Origin: UBA6265 sp964526965
GTDB lineage: Bacteria; Chloroflexota; Chloroflexia; Thermomicrobiales; UBA6265
DNA length: 36,691 nucleotides
Direction of reading: 5' to 3'
Assembly: GCA_964526965.1 (NCBI GenBank)
Contig: CAZGML010000026.1
Span: forward strand, 1-36,691
Part shown: piece by piece, positions 7,501 through 16,086 of the stretch
How the letters are laid out: each line of letters begins with the position of its first letter
How positions within the stretch are numbered: the first letter of the stretch is position 1
Position numbers and translations under genes: made by a program
Notes under the pieces: model-generated
Databases searched by the model: none
Told to the model about the DNA's origin: nothing
The model's input: only the letters and a program-made list of their open reading frames with translations

Positions 7501-9575
7501 GAATCCGAAGAATCGATTTCCTCGGCATCGAAGATATTTCGTACGGCTTTGAGGGTTTCCGTCGGATCCACAGGCGGATTATCCGATTCAATCGGCTCGC
7601 CTGGTTCGGCAGCATCCACCGATTCAGTTGGCGCCGATGACTCTGGAGCCGGTTCCGGCGTTGGCGTTGGAGCGGCCGGTGGAGAGCTCATGCGAGCTTC
7701 GCGACTGCGATACTCCTCCGTCGTGAAGCACTCCAGCGTCATCGGTTTGCCCATCACGCGCGAAAGTACATCCTCCACAACCACCCGGGTTTCTTCCGAG
7801 TTCATTTTTTGCGCGTGGAAGGTGTAGGGCACCGTCAGTATGACCCGATCGCCTTGAAGTGCGGCTGGATCCATTTCAGACAGGAGCGCGCCGATCCGCA
7901 CGTTTACCGCGTGCACATCGGCCTTGATCTGGCCCCATTTGCTGCGCACAGCGTCGATGCCGGGATCGCCCGTCGGAGGGGCTGCTTCCGGCTGCTGTTG
8001 TGGTGCGGGCGCACTGCCCGGCTGCTGCGCAGCCTGCTCCTGATTCGCCGCCGGGTTTGGTCGTGGCGGCTGGGCTGGCGGTTGCGGTTGTTGCTGTGCA
8101 TTTCCGGCATTGCGTCGGGCGCCACCTTGCACGCGGCCAATCAGGTTGCCTGATCCTGCCGGTTTCAGCGGCGGAGCCTGTTGTTCTGGCTGGGCAGGCG
8201 GCTCCGATTGTTGCTGTGCAGCGGCCTGCTGCGTTTGCACAGAGGGCAACGAGCCGCGAATCGCGCCTTCAATCACCGCTATCTCCAGCGGGAGCTGCGC
8301 GATGCTGGCGTGCTTTACCTTGTAGTCAATATCCCCGAACTTGCGTGTAAGCTCGGCCAGGTCAGCGAGGTCGAATCGCTTTGCCAGCTTTTTGCCGGCG
8401 TCATCCAGATCGCTGGTTCCTCCGGATCTTTCGAGCAACAACTCTCGCATGTACGTCAGCAACTGACGGGCCAGTTGACGCACATCGTCCCCGGCGGCAA
8501 CCGCATCCCCTATTGCCTGGACGCCGGCGCCGGGATCACGATCTGCGAGGGCCGTGGCGATATCTTCAACGCGATCGTTGCGGCTGACACCCAACACGGT
8601 TCGCACCAGGTCGGCAGTGACCGTGGCGCCGACATCATCTGCGTTATCGCGATATACCGCTACCTGGTCAAGTAAGCCTTGGGCATCGCGAAGTGACCCG
8701 GTTGCGTGGCGAGCGATCATGGCTTTTGCATCATCTTCGATGTCGATGTTCTCTGCATCGGCGATTTTGGTGAGGTTGGCAACCGTTGCATCCAGGCTGA
8801 TGCGGCGGAAGTCAAAGCGCTGGCAGCGACTGACAATTGTCTGCAGCAGGTCTTCCGGATCGGTTGTCGCCAGGACGAACTTTGTGTGATCAGGCGGCTC
8901 TTCCAGCGTCTTCAAAAAGGCGTTGGCGGCCGCCCCGGTAATCTGGTGCGCCTCGTCGATGATATAGAACTTCGTCTTTAGTTGAGTCGGTGCGTACTTC
9001 ACGCGCTCGCGCAAGTCGCGAATGTCATCGATACCGCGATTACTGGCAGCGTCGATTTCGATCACATCCGTCGTCGATCCCGATGTAATTGCGCGGCAAC
9101 TGGCGCACTCGTTACACGGTCGATCTTCGGGGTTGGGAGCTTCGCAGTTAACGGCCTTTGCAAGGATGCGGGCTGTGGATGTCTTGCCGGTGCCACGCGG
9201 TCCGCAGAAGAGGTACGCGTGCGCGATGCGGTCAAGCGAGATGGCATTGCGGAGCGTATTTACCACGTGCTCTTGGCCGAAGTGCTCGTCGGCTGCAAAT
9301 GTTTGTGGTCGATATTTGCGGTAGAGCGCGGCAGGCGAGGCTGCTGCTACCGGAATATCTTCTTCGGCTTCCGGGTCGGCCGCGGGTTCGTCGACCGGAT
9401 CAACAAGATCCTCAATATCAGCCGGTGATTCTTCCTCGAATCCGGGCATGGCCATGGATGGCGGAGGCGCCTTTTCCGGTTCTTCTTCAGGCGTTTCGAC
9501 TTGTTCCTCTTCGGGTTCCTGCTCTGGCTCATTCGAGCCAAAAGCGTTCAAATCGAACAGCGATCCATCGGACAT
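7497..9575 (-). CDS. dnaX: DNA polymerase III subunits gamma/tau
   Basis: This is a 692-residue clamp-loader ATPase that loads the beta clamp and organises the replicase. Walker A is GPRGTGKTS (about 125-133). The zinc site uses C144, C154, C157 and C160. Walker B is YIIDEAHQI, and the SRC arginine-finger motif (VSRCQRFDF) is present. A Gln/Pro-rich linker precedes a tau-type C-terminal domain. Two features are odd. About 83 acidic residues rich in Glu and Pro precede the usual start motif YRKYRP, and that motif is followed by QTFAADEHFGQ, longer than the common form. The ATG at 9575 is chosen for the GGAG eight bases upstream. In-frame sequence up to 9734 lacks such support and would overlap rsmI. 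Confidence 0.94.
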   Translation of the reverse strand: MSDGSLFDLNAFGSNEPEQEPEEEQVETPEEEPEKAPPPSMAMPGFEEESPADIEDLVDPVDEPAADPEAEEDIPVAAASPAALYRKYRPQTFAADEHFGQEHVVNTLRNAISLDRIAHAYLFCGPRGTGKTSTARILAKAVNCEAPNPEDRPCNECASCRAITSGSTTDVIEIDAASNRGIDDIRDLRERVKYAPTQLKTKFYIIDEAHQITGAAANAFLKTLEEPPDHTKFVLATTDPEDLLQTIVSRCQRFDFRRISLDATVANLTKIADAENIDIEDDAKAMIARHATGSLRDAQGLLDQVAVYRDNADDVGATVTADLVRTVLGVSRNDRVEDIATALADRDPGAGVQAIGDAVAAGDDVRQLARQLLTYMRELLLERSGGTSDLDDAGKKLAKRFDLADLAELTRKFGDIDYKVKHASIAQLPLEIAVIEGAIRGSLPSVQTQQAAAQQQSEPPAQPEQQAPPLKPAGSGNLIGRVQGGARRNAGNAQQQPQPPAQPPRPNPAANQEQAAQQPGSAPAPQQQPEAAPPTGDPGIDAVRSKWGQIKADVHAVNVRIGALLSEMDPAALQGDRVILTVPYTFHAQKMNSEETRVVVEDVLSRVMGKPMTLECFTTEEYRSREARMSSPPAAPTPTPEPAPESSAPTESVDAAEPGEPIESDNPPVDPTETLKAVRNIFDAEEIDSSDS

Positions 9576-9689
9576 GTGGGCAACTCCAAACCTGCGCTTC
9601 GCCACCAGCTTCGGGTTACGAAGCGGGGCGTTGAGATAGATACCAAGTATAGTCCGTAGAGCAATGATGGAAGGATGCGCAAAGCGGAC

Positions 9690-10511
9690 ATGGGCACACT
9701 CTACGTGGTAGCAACACCAATTGGAAATTTGCAAGATTTCACAGCGCGAGCGGTGGAAACCCTGCGATCAGTGCAACTCATTGCCGCTGAGGATACCCGC
9801 CACAGCGGCACATTGCGACGCGAATTCGATATTGATACACCGATGATCAGCTACCACCATCACAACCGCCAGCAGCGGGAACAACGCTTGCTGGATGAGC
9901 TTGAAACCGGCGATGTGGCATTGGTTTCAGACGCTGGTACCCCGGCGATTGCCGATCCCGGCCAGGAGATCGTGGCTGCCGCGCACGCTGCCGGACACAG
10001 GGTAGTGCCGATTCCTGGAGCCAGCGCAGCCATAGCCGCTGTCAGCGCTTCTGGTCTCGTAACAGGGCCGTTTGTATTCCTCGGATTCATCGAGCGCAAG
10101 GGCGAAGGGCGGCGTGTGGCGCTTGGCAAGGCCCAGCAAACCGGGTGGCCGATCGTCTTTTTTGAAAGCCCGCAACGACTGTTGGAAACCCTTGCCGAAT
10201 TGCGCGAGATATTTGGAAACTGCCAGGCGATCGTCGCCCGCGAGCTCACCAAGGTGCACGAGGAAATCGTGTACGGCACGCTCTCCGAGCAGGAATCACA
10301 CTTTGGCCATGGTGAGATAAAAGGCGAAATCGTCATCGTGCTGGGACCCGGTGATGCCGGAGCAGACGATGTCGACGTCGAATCGCTAGCACGTCGGCTA
10401 CTGGCGGATCGGTTGAAGCCGAGCAAGGCCGCGCGTGAGCTCGCCAGCATCGCAAACATAAGCAGCGGTACAGCCTATGAGATCATTCGCTCCTTGCGGA
10501 AGCAATCCTAA
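9690..10511 (+). CDS. rsmI: 16S rRNA (cytidine(1402)-2'-O)-methyltransferase
   Basis: This 273-residue SAM-dependent tetrapyrrole-methylase-fold enzyme methylates the ribose of C1402 in the 16S rRNA decoding centre. The N-terminus MGTLYVVATPIGNLQDFT, the AAEDTRHSG block, LVSDAGTPAIADPG and the C-terminal ELTKVHEE block are diagnostic. The ATG at 9690 matches the usual family N-terminus. An ATG at 9675 is in frame, and GGAAGG abuts it without spacing, so the exact start is uncertain. It diverges from dnaX across about 115 bases containing a small GCTTCG hairpin (9608-9624). Its stop codon overlaps that of rodA. Confidence 0.95.
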   Translation: MGTLYVVATPIGNLQDFTARAVETLRSVQLIAAEDTRHSGTLRREFDIDTPMISYHHHNRQQREQRLLDELETGDVALVSDAGTPAIADPGQEIVAAAHAAGHRVVPIPGASAAIAAVSASGLVTGPFVFLGFIERKGEGRRVALGKAQQTGWPIVFFESPQRLLETLAELREIFGNCQAIVARELTKVHEEIVYGTLSEQESHFGHGEIKGEIVIVLGPGDAGADDVDVESLARRLLADRLKPSKAARELASIANISSGTAYEIIRSLRKQS

Positions 10512-11674
10512 AGGGGCTGGAAGCCCAGCTTGCGATGATGCATGCGAATGCTCTGCAGGATGCCGACGAAGATCATGCTTGTCCACAGCGAACTGACCCC
10601 GGCGCTGACGAATGGCAGCGTGAGGCCCGCCACCGGCATCAGGCCGATGTTCATGCCGATATTCAATGTGGCCTGGAAGAAAAACATGGCGGCCGCGCTA
10701 ATCGCGATCATTTGACCGAAGTGATCGCGCGCGATCTCGGCGATGGAGAGGCAGCGCCAGATCAGGATGACCATGGCGATCATGAGCCCGATCATGCCGA
10801 CAAAACCGAACATGCCGCTGGCGTGAGCGAAGATGAAGTCCGATTCTGCAACGCCGAGCAGGTTCAGGGTGCTCTGGGTACCGCCCCGGATGCCTTCTCC
10901 AAAAAGCCCACCCGCACCAATGGCAGTATGCGCCTGAAGAATCTGGTAACCACCGCCAAGTTGGTCCGAATTGGGATCAAAGCTTACCAACAGGCGAGTC
11001 TTTTGATACGGCTGCAGCACGAACTCCCACGCGAACAGTGCGAGGAATGGCAAGCTGATAACCGTGATGGAGATCCACAACCCACTGGTGCGCATCGCCA
11101 ACAATGCTCCCAACCAGATTGCGATGTAGACCATCGTCTGGCCAAGGTCCGGCCCGATCAGGATAAGGAATGAAGGCAGCGCAACGATAAGCGCGGCGAT
11201 GATGAAATTGCTCAGTCGCTTCATTTCAGAGCCCTGCCCGGCAACAAATGCCGCCAGGGCGAGAATCGTGGTTACTTTCGTGAACTCGGACGGCTGAATT
11301 AGTGTGAACCCGACGTCCAGCCAGTTACGTGCGCCGGCGATAGTGACGCCAAGCGGCGTCTGGACCGAAAGGAGCACGACCAGGCCCAGGGCATACAACG
11401 GCCACACCAACGCCTCCAGATAGCGATAGTCGATGCTGGCGAAGAAGAACATCAGCACAAGGCCTATCGCACCAAAGAGAAGGTGTTTGGAACCGTCGTT
11501 GAGGAGATTCTCGGCCGGGTTGGGCAAGCCAACAGCGCTCCAGATGCTGAGCGCACCGAAGGCCATAAGCACGCCCATGGTGAGGAAGAGCATCCAGTCA
11601 AAATCCCGCCAACGGTCGTTACCAACGTTGTAGGAGGGAACCTCGATTTTGTGTCGACGACTTGTAAGTTGCAT
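10508..11674 (-). CDS. rodA: SEDS-family peptidoglycan glycosyltransferase, RodA type
   Basis: This is a 388-residue polytopic membrane protein of the SEDS family, which polymerises lipid II during cell elongation together with a class B PBP. About ten hydrophobic segments are visible. Family motifs include GARNWLDVGFTLIQPSEFTK, the loop IGPDLGQTMVY, the extracytoplasmic GAGGLFGEGIRGGTQS, and SDFIFAHASGMFGFVG carrying the conserved acidic residue near the active site. The end LPFVSAGVSSLWTSM matches the usual conserved terminal block. RodA is favoured over FtsW by length and lack of a long tail, but the two cannot be fully separated here. It lies 20 bases downstream of the HD-domain gene, probably in one operon. 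Confidence 0.82.
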   Translation of the reverse strand: MQLTSRRHKIEVPSYNVGNDRWRDFDWMLFLTMGVLMAFGALSIWSAVGLPNPAENLLNDGSKHLLFGAIGLVLMFFFASIDYRYLEALVWPLYALGLVVLLSVQTPLGVTIAGARNWLDVGFTLIQPSEFTKVTTILALAAFVAGQGSEMKRLSNFIIAALIVALPSFLILIGPDLGQTMVYIAIWLGALLAMRTSGLWISITVISLPFLALFAWEFVLQPYQKTRLLVSFDPNSDQLGGGYQILQAHTAIGAGGLFGEGIRGGTQSTLNLLGVAESDFIFAHASGMFGFVGMIGLMIAMVILIWRCLSIAEIARDHFGQMIAISAAAMFFFQATLNIGMNIGLMPVAGLTLPFVSAGVSSLWTSMIFVGILQSIRMHHRKLGFQPL

Positions 11675-11694
11675 AACAGGTCCGAAAGGTTGGT

Positions 11695-12393
11695 CTAGAG
11701 CACAGCAACGTCGTTAATGGTAATGCGGAAGGTCTGCTCCAGAAGGTTTGCCGCACGCCTGCACATCTGCATGCGCGGCAGGAAGAGTTCGAAATACTTC
11801 ATCACGCTCGCGAGTTCGGTATCGATTTCAAGTTCAAGGGTGATGGTCTCCGCTTCAGCGTCCACGCGCAAAAACGAAGATGTTGTAGCGTAGTTCATTT
11901 GATCATGATCGTCGAAGTCCATCGGGTCGTTATTACGAACCCGGCTCCTGTGCACGTCACTCTTGTCGGCCAAAATCAGCGCGGCACTCACCGGATGCAC
12001 TGGTTCGCCCGGTTTGCCGGCGTCATCGCCATGTGAACCGATGGCGCTCATGATCACGATCACATCCTCCGGTTTCATCCCCCGGGAGGTGAGGATCGAG
12101 TGCGCGATGATGGCACCGGTACTGGCGTGGCCGTGACGGCTCACCACGTTTCCGATGTCGTGCGTGAACCCGGCGATTTCTGCCAGTTCCTGATGCCGTT
12201 CATCATATCCAAGGCGCAGCATAACTCCACGCGCTATTGTGGAAACCAGCCCTACGTGACGGAAACCATGCTCGGTGTACCCGAGCACGCCGAGATTGCG
12301 ATCGGCGGCGTCGATCATGGCGCGGATTTCTTCGTCCTGTTCGACGTCCGCAAAAGTAAATTCGAGTTGTGTATCGGAATCTGTCGTGGCCAT
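11695..12393 (-). CDS. HD-domain phosphohydrolase
   Basis: This is a 232-residue protein with an HD metal-dependent phosphohydrolase core. The first histidine region is EHGFRHVGLV (H42/H46), the signature pair is in AGFTHDIGN (H78, D79), further histidines occur in RHGHAS and GSHGDD, and the final aspartate is in LILADKSDVHRSR. These are the elements of an active HD site. The substrate, perhaps a nucleotide or cyclic nucleotide, is unknown. The C-terminal third, about residues 160-232, looks like an alpha/beta extension with no family I recognise. The start is ATG with GGGGTGA upstream. It probably shares a transcript with rodA. Confidence 0.8.
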   Translation of the reverse strand: MATTDSDTQLEFTFADVEQDEEIRAMIDAADRNLGVLGYTEHGFRHVGLVSTIARGVMLRLGYDERHQELAEIAGFTHDIGNVVSRHGHASTGAIIAHSILTSRGMKPEDVIVIMSAIGSHGDDAGKPGEPVHPVSAALILADKSDVHRSRVRNNDPMDFDDHDQMNYATTSSFLRVDAEAETITLELEIDTELASVMKYFELFLPRMQMCRRAANLLEQTFRITINDVAVL

Positions 12394-12481
12394 AGGTCAC
12401 CCCGCTTCGCACGTCTATTCTGGTAACGATCCTACATTAAATCGGCTCTCAAAATCGCTAACCCGGTGTTGATCAGCACGG

Positions 12482-12487
12482 TATAAT
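12482..12487 (+). promoter_or_regulatory. possible -10 element for the NfeD-flotillin unit
   Basis: A perfect TATAAT lies 43 bases upstream of the NfeD-like gene, in the gap between it and the divergent HD-domain gene. No good -35 is found at 16-18 bases spacing, so this is only a weak candidate. Confidence 0.35.
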
Positions 12488-12530
12488 TATGAAGTAGGGA
12501 CTCAACGAACGCTTCTGAGGAGCATCGCCC

Positions 12531-13124
12531 ATGTTTCCAATCAATGACCTCTTCGATGCAATTCTGGTGGGCGGCTTCTTGTTTGGTCTGCTCTTCACGG
12601 TCGGTGCAGTTGTTCTTGGTTTTGCCGACCTGGGTATGGATGCCGATTCGGATTTCGAAACCGAGGTAAACGGGGGCGACGGGCTTTTCTCATCGTTGTT
12701 CAATGTGAGTTCGATTCTCGCTTTCATCACCTGGTTCAGCGGTGCCACATACCTTGTACGCAACGGACTCGGCTGGTTTGTCGGCATCGCCGTCCTCATC
12801 GGTCTTGTCGTTGGATTCGCCGGTGCATGGGCCATTACCTGGTTCCTGTATTCGTTCCTCCGCAAGAACAGCCCGGAGTTGAACCCGGCCGATTGGGATG
12901 AAATTGGCCAAATTGGGGCGGTCACCAGCACTATCCGACCGTCCGGTATTGGGTCGATGGTGTATGAGCGCCACGGCCAACGACACGCCATCCCCGCTCG
13001 TACAAAGGATGGGTCAGGGATCGAAAGAGACGTTGAGGTCGTTATTATGGACATAGAGCGTGGTGTTGCCATTGTGCAACCATGGCAAGAATTGCTTGAA
13101 GAGAGTTCTCTCGAGATCAACTAG
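12531..13124 (+). CDS. NfeD-like membrane protein with OB-fold domain
   Basis: This is a 197-residue membrane protein. Hydrophobic segments are visible at roughly 11-32, 60-77 and 82-110. They are followed by a soluble domain, about residues 125-185, whose pattern GQIGAVTSTIRPSGIGSMVY resembles the OB-fold of NfeD proteins. NfeD proteins are commonly encoded beside flotillin/SPFH genes and act with them in membrane microdomain organisation. Here the flotillin gene follows by about 35 bases on the same strand, which supports the call. The ATG at 12531 has GAGGAG upstream. There is no ClpP-like protease domain, so this is the short NfeD form. Confidence 0.8.
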   Translation: MFPINDLFDAILVGGFLFGLLFTVGAVVLGFADLGMDADSDFETEVNGGDGLFSSLFNVSSILAFITWFSGATYLVRNGLGWFVGIAVLIGLVVGFAGAWAITWFLYSFLRKNSPELNPADWDEIGQIGAVTSTIRPSGIGSMVYERHGQRHAIPARTKDGSGIERDVEVVIMDIERGVAIVQPWQELLEESSLEIN

Positions 13125-13160
13125 CAGGGCCAGGGTGCCCTTCGCAAAGGACCAGTGCGC

Positions 13161-14717
13161 GTGGAAATAACATCTATCGCGATCATTGTGGGAATTATGG
13201 TCGTGGTATTGCTGCTGTTGGCAGCACTTATCGCGAACCTGTACCGCAAGGTCGGCCCGAACGAGGCGTTAATCGTCTACGGTTTCGGGGGAACCAAGGT
13301 CGTAAAGGGTAGCGGTAAAGTCATTTGGCCGATGATCCAGCAGAGTCGCGAACTCAGCCTGGAGCTCATGAGCTTCGACGTAGCCCCCACCCAGGACCTC
13401 TATACCAACCAGGGCGTGGCGGTAAACGTGGAAGCAGTGGCCCAGATCAAGGTCAAATCCGATCCAGTCAGCATCCTCACCGCATCCGAGCAGTTCCTCA
13501 GCATGGATTACGCCGCAATGCAGGGGCTTATCCGGCTGGTGATGGAAGGTCACCTGCGCGGTATTGTCGGTCAGCTCACGGTGGAAGCCATCGTGAAAGA
13601 GCCGGAGATGGTGGCCGATCGTATGCGAGCTAACGTCGCAGAAGATATGGCCAAAATGGGCCTCGAGGTGGTGAGCTTCACCATCCGTGAAGTCACGGAT
13701 TCCAACGAGTACATCCTCAATATGGGTAAGCCGGATGTTGCCATTGTACGACGTACTGCGGATATCGCTATGGCCGAGGCCGAACGCGATACAGCAATCC
13801 GGCGCGCCCAGGCGATGCGCGAGGCGAAGATCGCCGAAGCCGCTGCCGAGCAGGAGAAAGTCACCGCTGAATCCATCAGCCAGACTGCCCAGGCCGAGTC
13901 GATTCGTGACCTCAACCTGAAGCAGGCTGAGTACGAACGCGCCGTGCAGGAACAACGTGCCCAGGCAGACAAGGCCTATGAGATTCAGGCCAGCGTTCAG
14001 CAGCAGAAAATCGTTGAAGAGCAAGTCCGAGTCGAAGAAGTCCGCAAGCAGGGTGAGATCGCCGTTCAGGAAGCGGAGATCCTCCGCCGCGAGAAGGAGC
14101 TCATCGCGACCGTGCTCCGCGCTGCCGAGATCGAGAAGCAGCGCATCGAAACGCTCGCCGAAGCCGAACGCCAGCGAGAAGTGCTCTCTGCCCGAGGTAT
14201 CGCCGAGCGCACACGTCTCGAAGGTGAAGCCGAAGCCGATGTGGTTCGTCTCACCGGTCAGGCCGAAGCTGAGGTTATCGAAGCGAAGGGTCAGTCCGAA
14301 GCGACCGCCATGCAGGTCAAGGCTGCCGCATTCCAGGAGTACAACCAGGCTGCGATTCTGGACAAGCTGCTCGACCAGATGCCAGAAGTCGTTCGTGCAG
14401 CTGCCGAGCCACTCAACCGCGTCGACAAGATTACTGTGGTCTCCACTGGTTCCGATAGCGAAGGCGCCGGCACAGGCGTGAATCGCGTAACGGGCGATGT
14501 CACAAACATGGTGGCGCAGGCCCCGGCGCTCATGGAAGCACTTACCGGCTTCAAGATGGATGAGCTGCTCAAGCACGTTCCGGGCACTGAGGATAATTAC
14601 TCCCGGTCGTCCCGAACATCAAGTGCGCGGAAGCCATCCGACGAAAACACCGAGTATGTAGAAGCTGAGCCGGTCTCTGACAATGGCGAGGCGGATGAAT
14701 CGGGAGAAGAGTCGTAA
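13161..14717 (+). CDS. flotillin-like SPFH-domain membrane scaffold protein
   Basis: This is a protein of about 518 residues. An N-terminal membrane segment (IIVGIMVVVLLLLAALIANL) is followed by an SPFH/band-7 domain (YRKVGPNEALIVYGFGG onward) and a long Ala/Glu/Arg-rich coiled coil starting near AEAERDTAIRRAQAM. A flotillin C-terminal block (AAAFQEYNQAAILDKLLDQMPEVVRAAAEPL) comes next, and the protein ends in a Ser/Glu-rich acidic tail. Flotillins form oligomeric scaffolds at the inner face of the membrane. The GTG at 13161 has AAAGGA at nine bases. A GTG at 13155 is also in frame but very close to that site. It is paired with the NfeD-like gene upstream. Confidence 0.92.
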   Translation: MEITSIAIIVGIMVVVLLLLAALIANLYRKVGPNEALIVYGFGGTKVVKGSGKVIWPMIQQSRELSLELMSFDVAPTQDLYTNQGVAVNVEAVAQIKVKSDPVSILTASEQFLSMDYAAMQGLIRLVMEGHLRGIVGQLTVEAIVKEPEMVADRMRANVAEDMAKMGLEVVSFTIREVTDSNEYILNMGKPDVAIVRRTADIAMAEAERDTAIRRAQAMREAKIAEAAAEQEKVTAESISQTAQAESIRDLNLKQAEYERAVQEQRAQADKAYEIQASVQQQKIVEEQVRVEEVRKQGEIAVQEAEILRREKELIATVLRAAEIEKQRIETLAEAERQREVLSARGIAERTRLEGEAEADVVRLTGQAEAEVIEAKGQSEATAMQVKAAAFQEYNQAAILDKLLDQMPEVVRAAAEPLNRVDKITVVSTGSDSEGAGTGVNRVTGDVTNMVAQAPALMEALTGFKMDELLKHVPGTEDNYSRSSRTSSARKPSDENTEYVEAEPVSDNGEADESGEES

Positions 14718-14746
14718 GACGTTCCGATCAGAATTTGTGATAATGA

Positions 14747-14770
14747 ACGGGAGGCCATCGTGCCTCCCGT
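14747..14770 (+). other. intergenic hairpin after flotillin gene
   Basis: A perfect 9-bp stem ACGGGAGGC/GCCTCCCGT with a six-base loop lies 30 bases after the flotillin stop. It is not followed by a U tract, so it may act as an mRNA 3'-end stabiliser or a weak terminator rather than a classic intrinsic terminator. Confidence 0.5.
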
Positions 14771-14797
14771 ACTCGTATATGGAAAGTGCTCGCGTTT

Positions 14798-15343
14798 ATG
14801 GAAACCCCTGGCAGTTCACCGGTACCCGGTGGTGAAGCGCAATATGTGACACCCCAGGCGCTTGGTGAGCCTGGTGATCGGCGATTCCGTATCGTCGTGG
14901 TGATCAACGGCATCACCTGGATTCTCTGGATGGAAAAGCAGCAGGTTCAGGCGCTTGGCATGGCCATGGAGCAAATTTTGGAGTTCATGCCGGTACACAG
15001 CGCCCTGCCCGATTGGGCCCTGCACGAAGTCGAATATGACGACCAGACGGATTTGCAGTTCCGTGTTGGCCGCATTGAGATGGGCTTCGACTCCGAGGAT
15101 CAGCAAGTCATCATTGCCGCGCACGATGTTCAGCAGGAGGATATGGAAGCCGCCCCGAGCGTGCGGTTCCGGATCAGCCTGCAGCTGGCTCGTGCCTTCA
15201 GCGAAGAAGCCGCCGATTTAATGACAAAGGGCAGGCCACTCTGCCCCATGTGCGGAATGCCGAAGGAGCCCGGTCACATTTGTCCGGAGCAAAACGGGCA
15301 CCTCCCGTACGACCTGGACGACCCATTCATTGATTTAAACTAA
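14798..15343 (+). CDS. DUF3090 family protein
   Basis: This is a 181-residue protein resembling the DUF3090 family known from Actinobacteria and Chloroflexota; its function is unknown. The segments FRIVVVINGITWILWMEKQQ, DLQFRVGRIEMGFDS and RFRISLQLARAFSEEA follow the family pattern. The C-terminus has a zinc-ribbon-like knuckle, CPMCGMPKEPGHIC, with cysteines at about 149, 152 and 162, followed by the PEQNGH motif. The ATG at 14798 has GGAAAG 11 bases upstream. A GTG at 14786 is also in frame. It follows the flotillin gene after a hairpin. Confidence 0.8.
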   Translation: METPGSSPVPGGEAQYVTPQALGEPGDRRFRIVVVINGITWILWMEKQQVQALGMAMEQILEFMPVHSALPDWALHEVEYDDQTDLQFRVGRIEMGFDSEDQQVIIAAHDVQQEDMEAAPSVRFRISLQLARAFSEEAADLMTKGRPLCPMCGMPKEPGHICPEQNGHLPYDLDDPFIDLN

Positions 15344-15504
15344 TGCCTTGCGTTCGGTTGGAGTCAGTCACTACAGGTGGCTGACGTGATCCAATCCCTG
15401 TATGAAAAATGCCCATCAATAGAGCGTAGCCGTCTTAACATCTTGGTACGATATGTGCGTTTTTCTCCCAACTGGTCGAGGGGTGAATCAGTAGTGGGGA
15501 CAGA

Positions 15505-16005
15505 ATGGAAGAATCACAACGTCGCGCACCAGAACTCAAGGCGGGTTTCTTCTTTGGACTAGGCCTGGGAGGATTCTTCGATGGAATCGTTCTGCATCAG
15601 TTGCTGCAATGGCACCATGTTGTTAGCAATCACGATGACTACCCGGTGAACACTGTTGCGGGCCTGGAAGCGAACGTGTTTTGGGATGGACTGTTCCACG
15701 CATTCACATATATAGCAGTAGTCATTGGTGTGGTGCTGCTGTGGAAAGCCAACGTCACTCCCGAATCTCCATGGTCCACCAAACAATTTGTCGGCACACT
15801 CCTGCTAGGTTTTGGCGTGTTCAATGTTGTAGAGGGATTGGTAAATCATCAGCTTTTGGGCATCCATCACGTTAACGAGACTGTTGCTGAAGAGCACTGG
15901 ATCTGGTGGGATCTCGCGTTTCTTGCCTGGGGCGCTGGCATGATCGCGATTGGCTGGCTCCTGCTCCGGAAGGCTCCGCAACGGAACGCGCGGCACACCT
16001 CATAG
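15505..16005 (+). CDS. DUF2243 family histidine-rich membrane protein
   Basis: This is a 166-residue protein with four hydrophobic segments at about 13-31, 62-81, 94-116 and 134-155. Histidines are clustered at segment edges: HQLLQWHH, DGLFHAFTY, and NHQLLGIHHVNE in the third loop. The arrangement GGFFDGIVLHQLLQWHH is the hallmark of the DUF2243 family, whose function is not established. The histidines could bind a metal or heme, but that is inference. The upstream region is weak: a purine-rich GGGGACAG precedes the ATG. The 160-base gap before it contains no other gene I can support. Confidence 0.82.
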   Translation: MEESQRRAPELKAGFFFGLGLGGFFDGIVLHQLLQWHHVVSNHDDYPVNTVAGLEANVFWDGLFHAFTYIAVVIGVVLLWKANVTPESPWSTKQFVGTLLLGFGVFNVVEGLVNHQLLGIHHVNETVAEEHWIWWDLAFLAWGAGMIAIGWLLLRKAPQRNARHTS

Positions 16006-16086
16006 CTTCCGACTGTCATATTGCCGAAAACCTGTTTACCGGTGAAGATGATCCCGCGAACGAATTTCTTTATGACCGGGAGCAGT

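Noticed and set aside
8388..8400. dnaX programmed frameshift site
   Set aside because: On the coding strand the in-frame heptamer is C AAA AAG rather than A AAA AAG, with no convincing upstream Shine-Dalgarno or downstream stem, so a gamma-producing slip is not supported.
13269..14576. Long open frame antisense to the flotillin gene
   Set aside because: It is a product of the Ala/Glu-rich codon pattern of the coiled coil. It has no ribosome binding site and no recognisable protein pattern, while the sense gene is clear.
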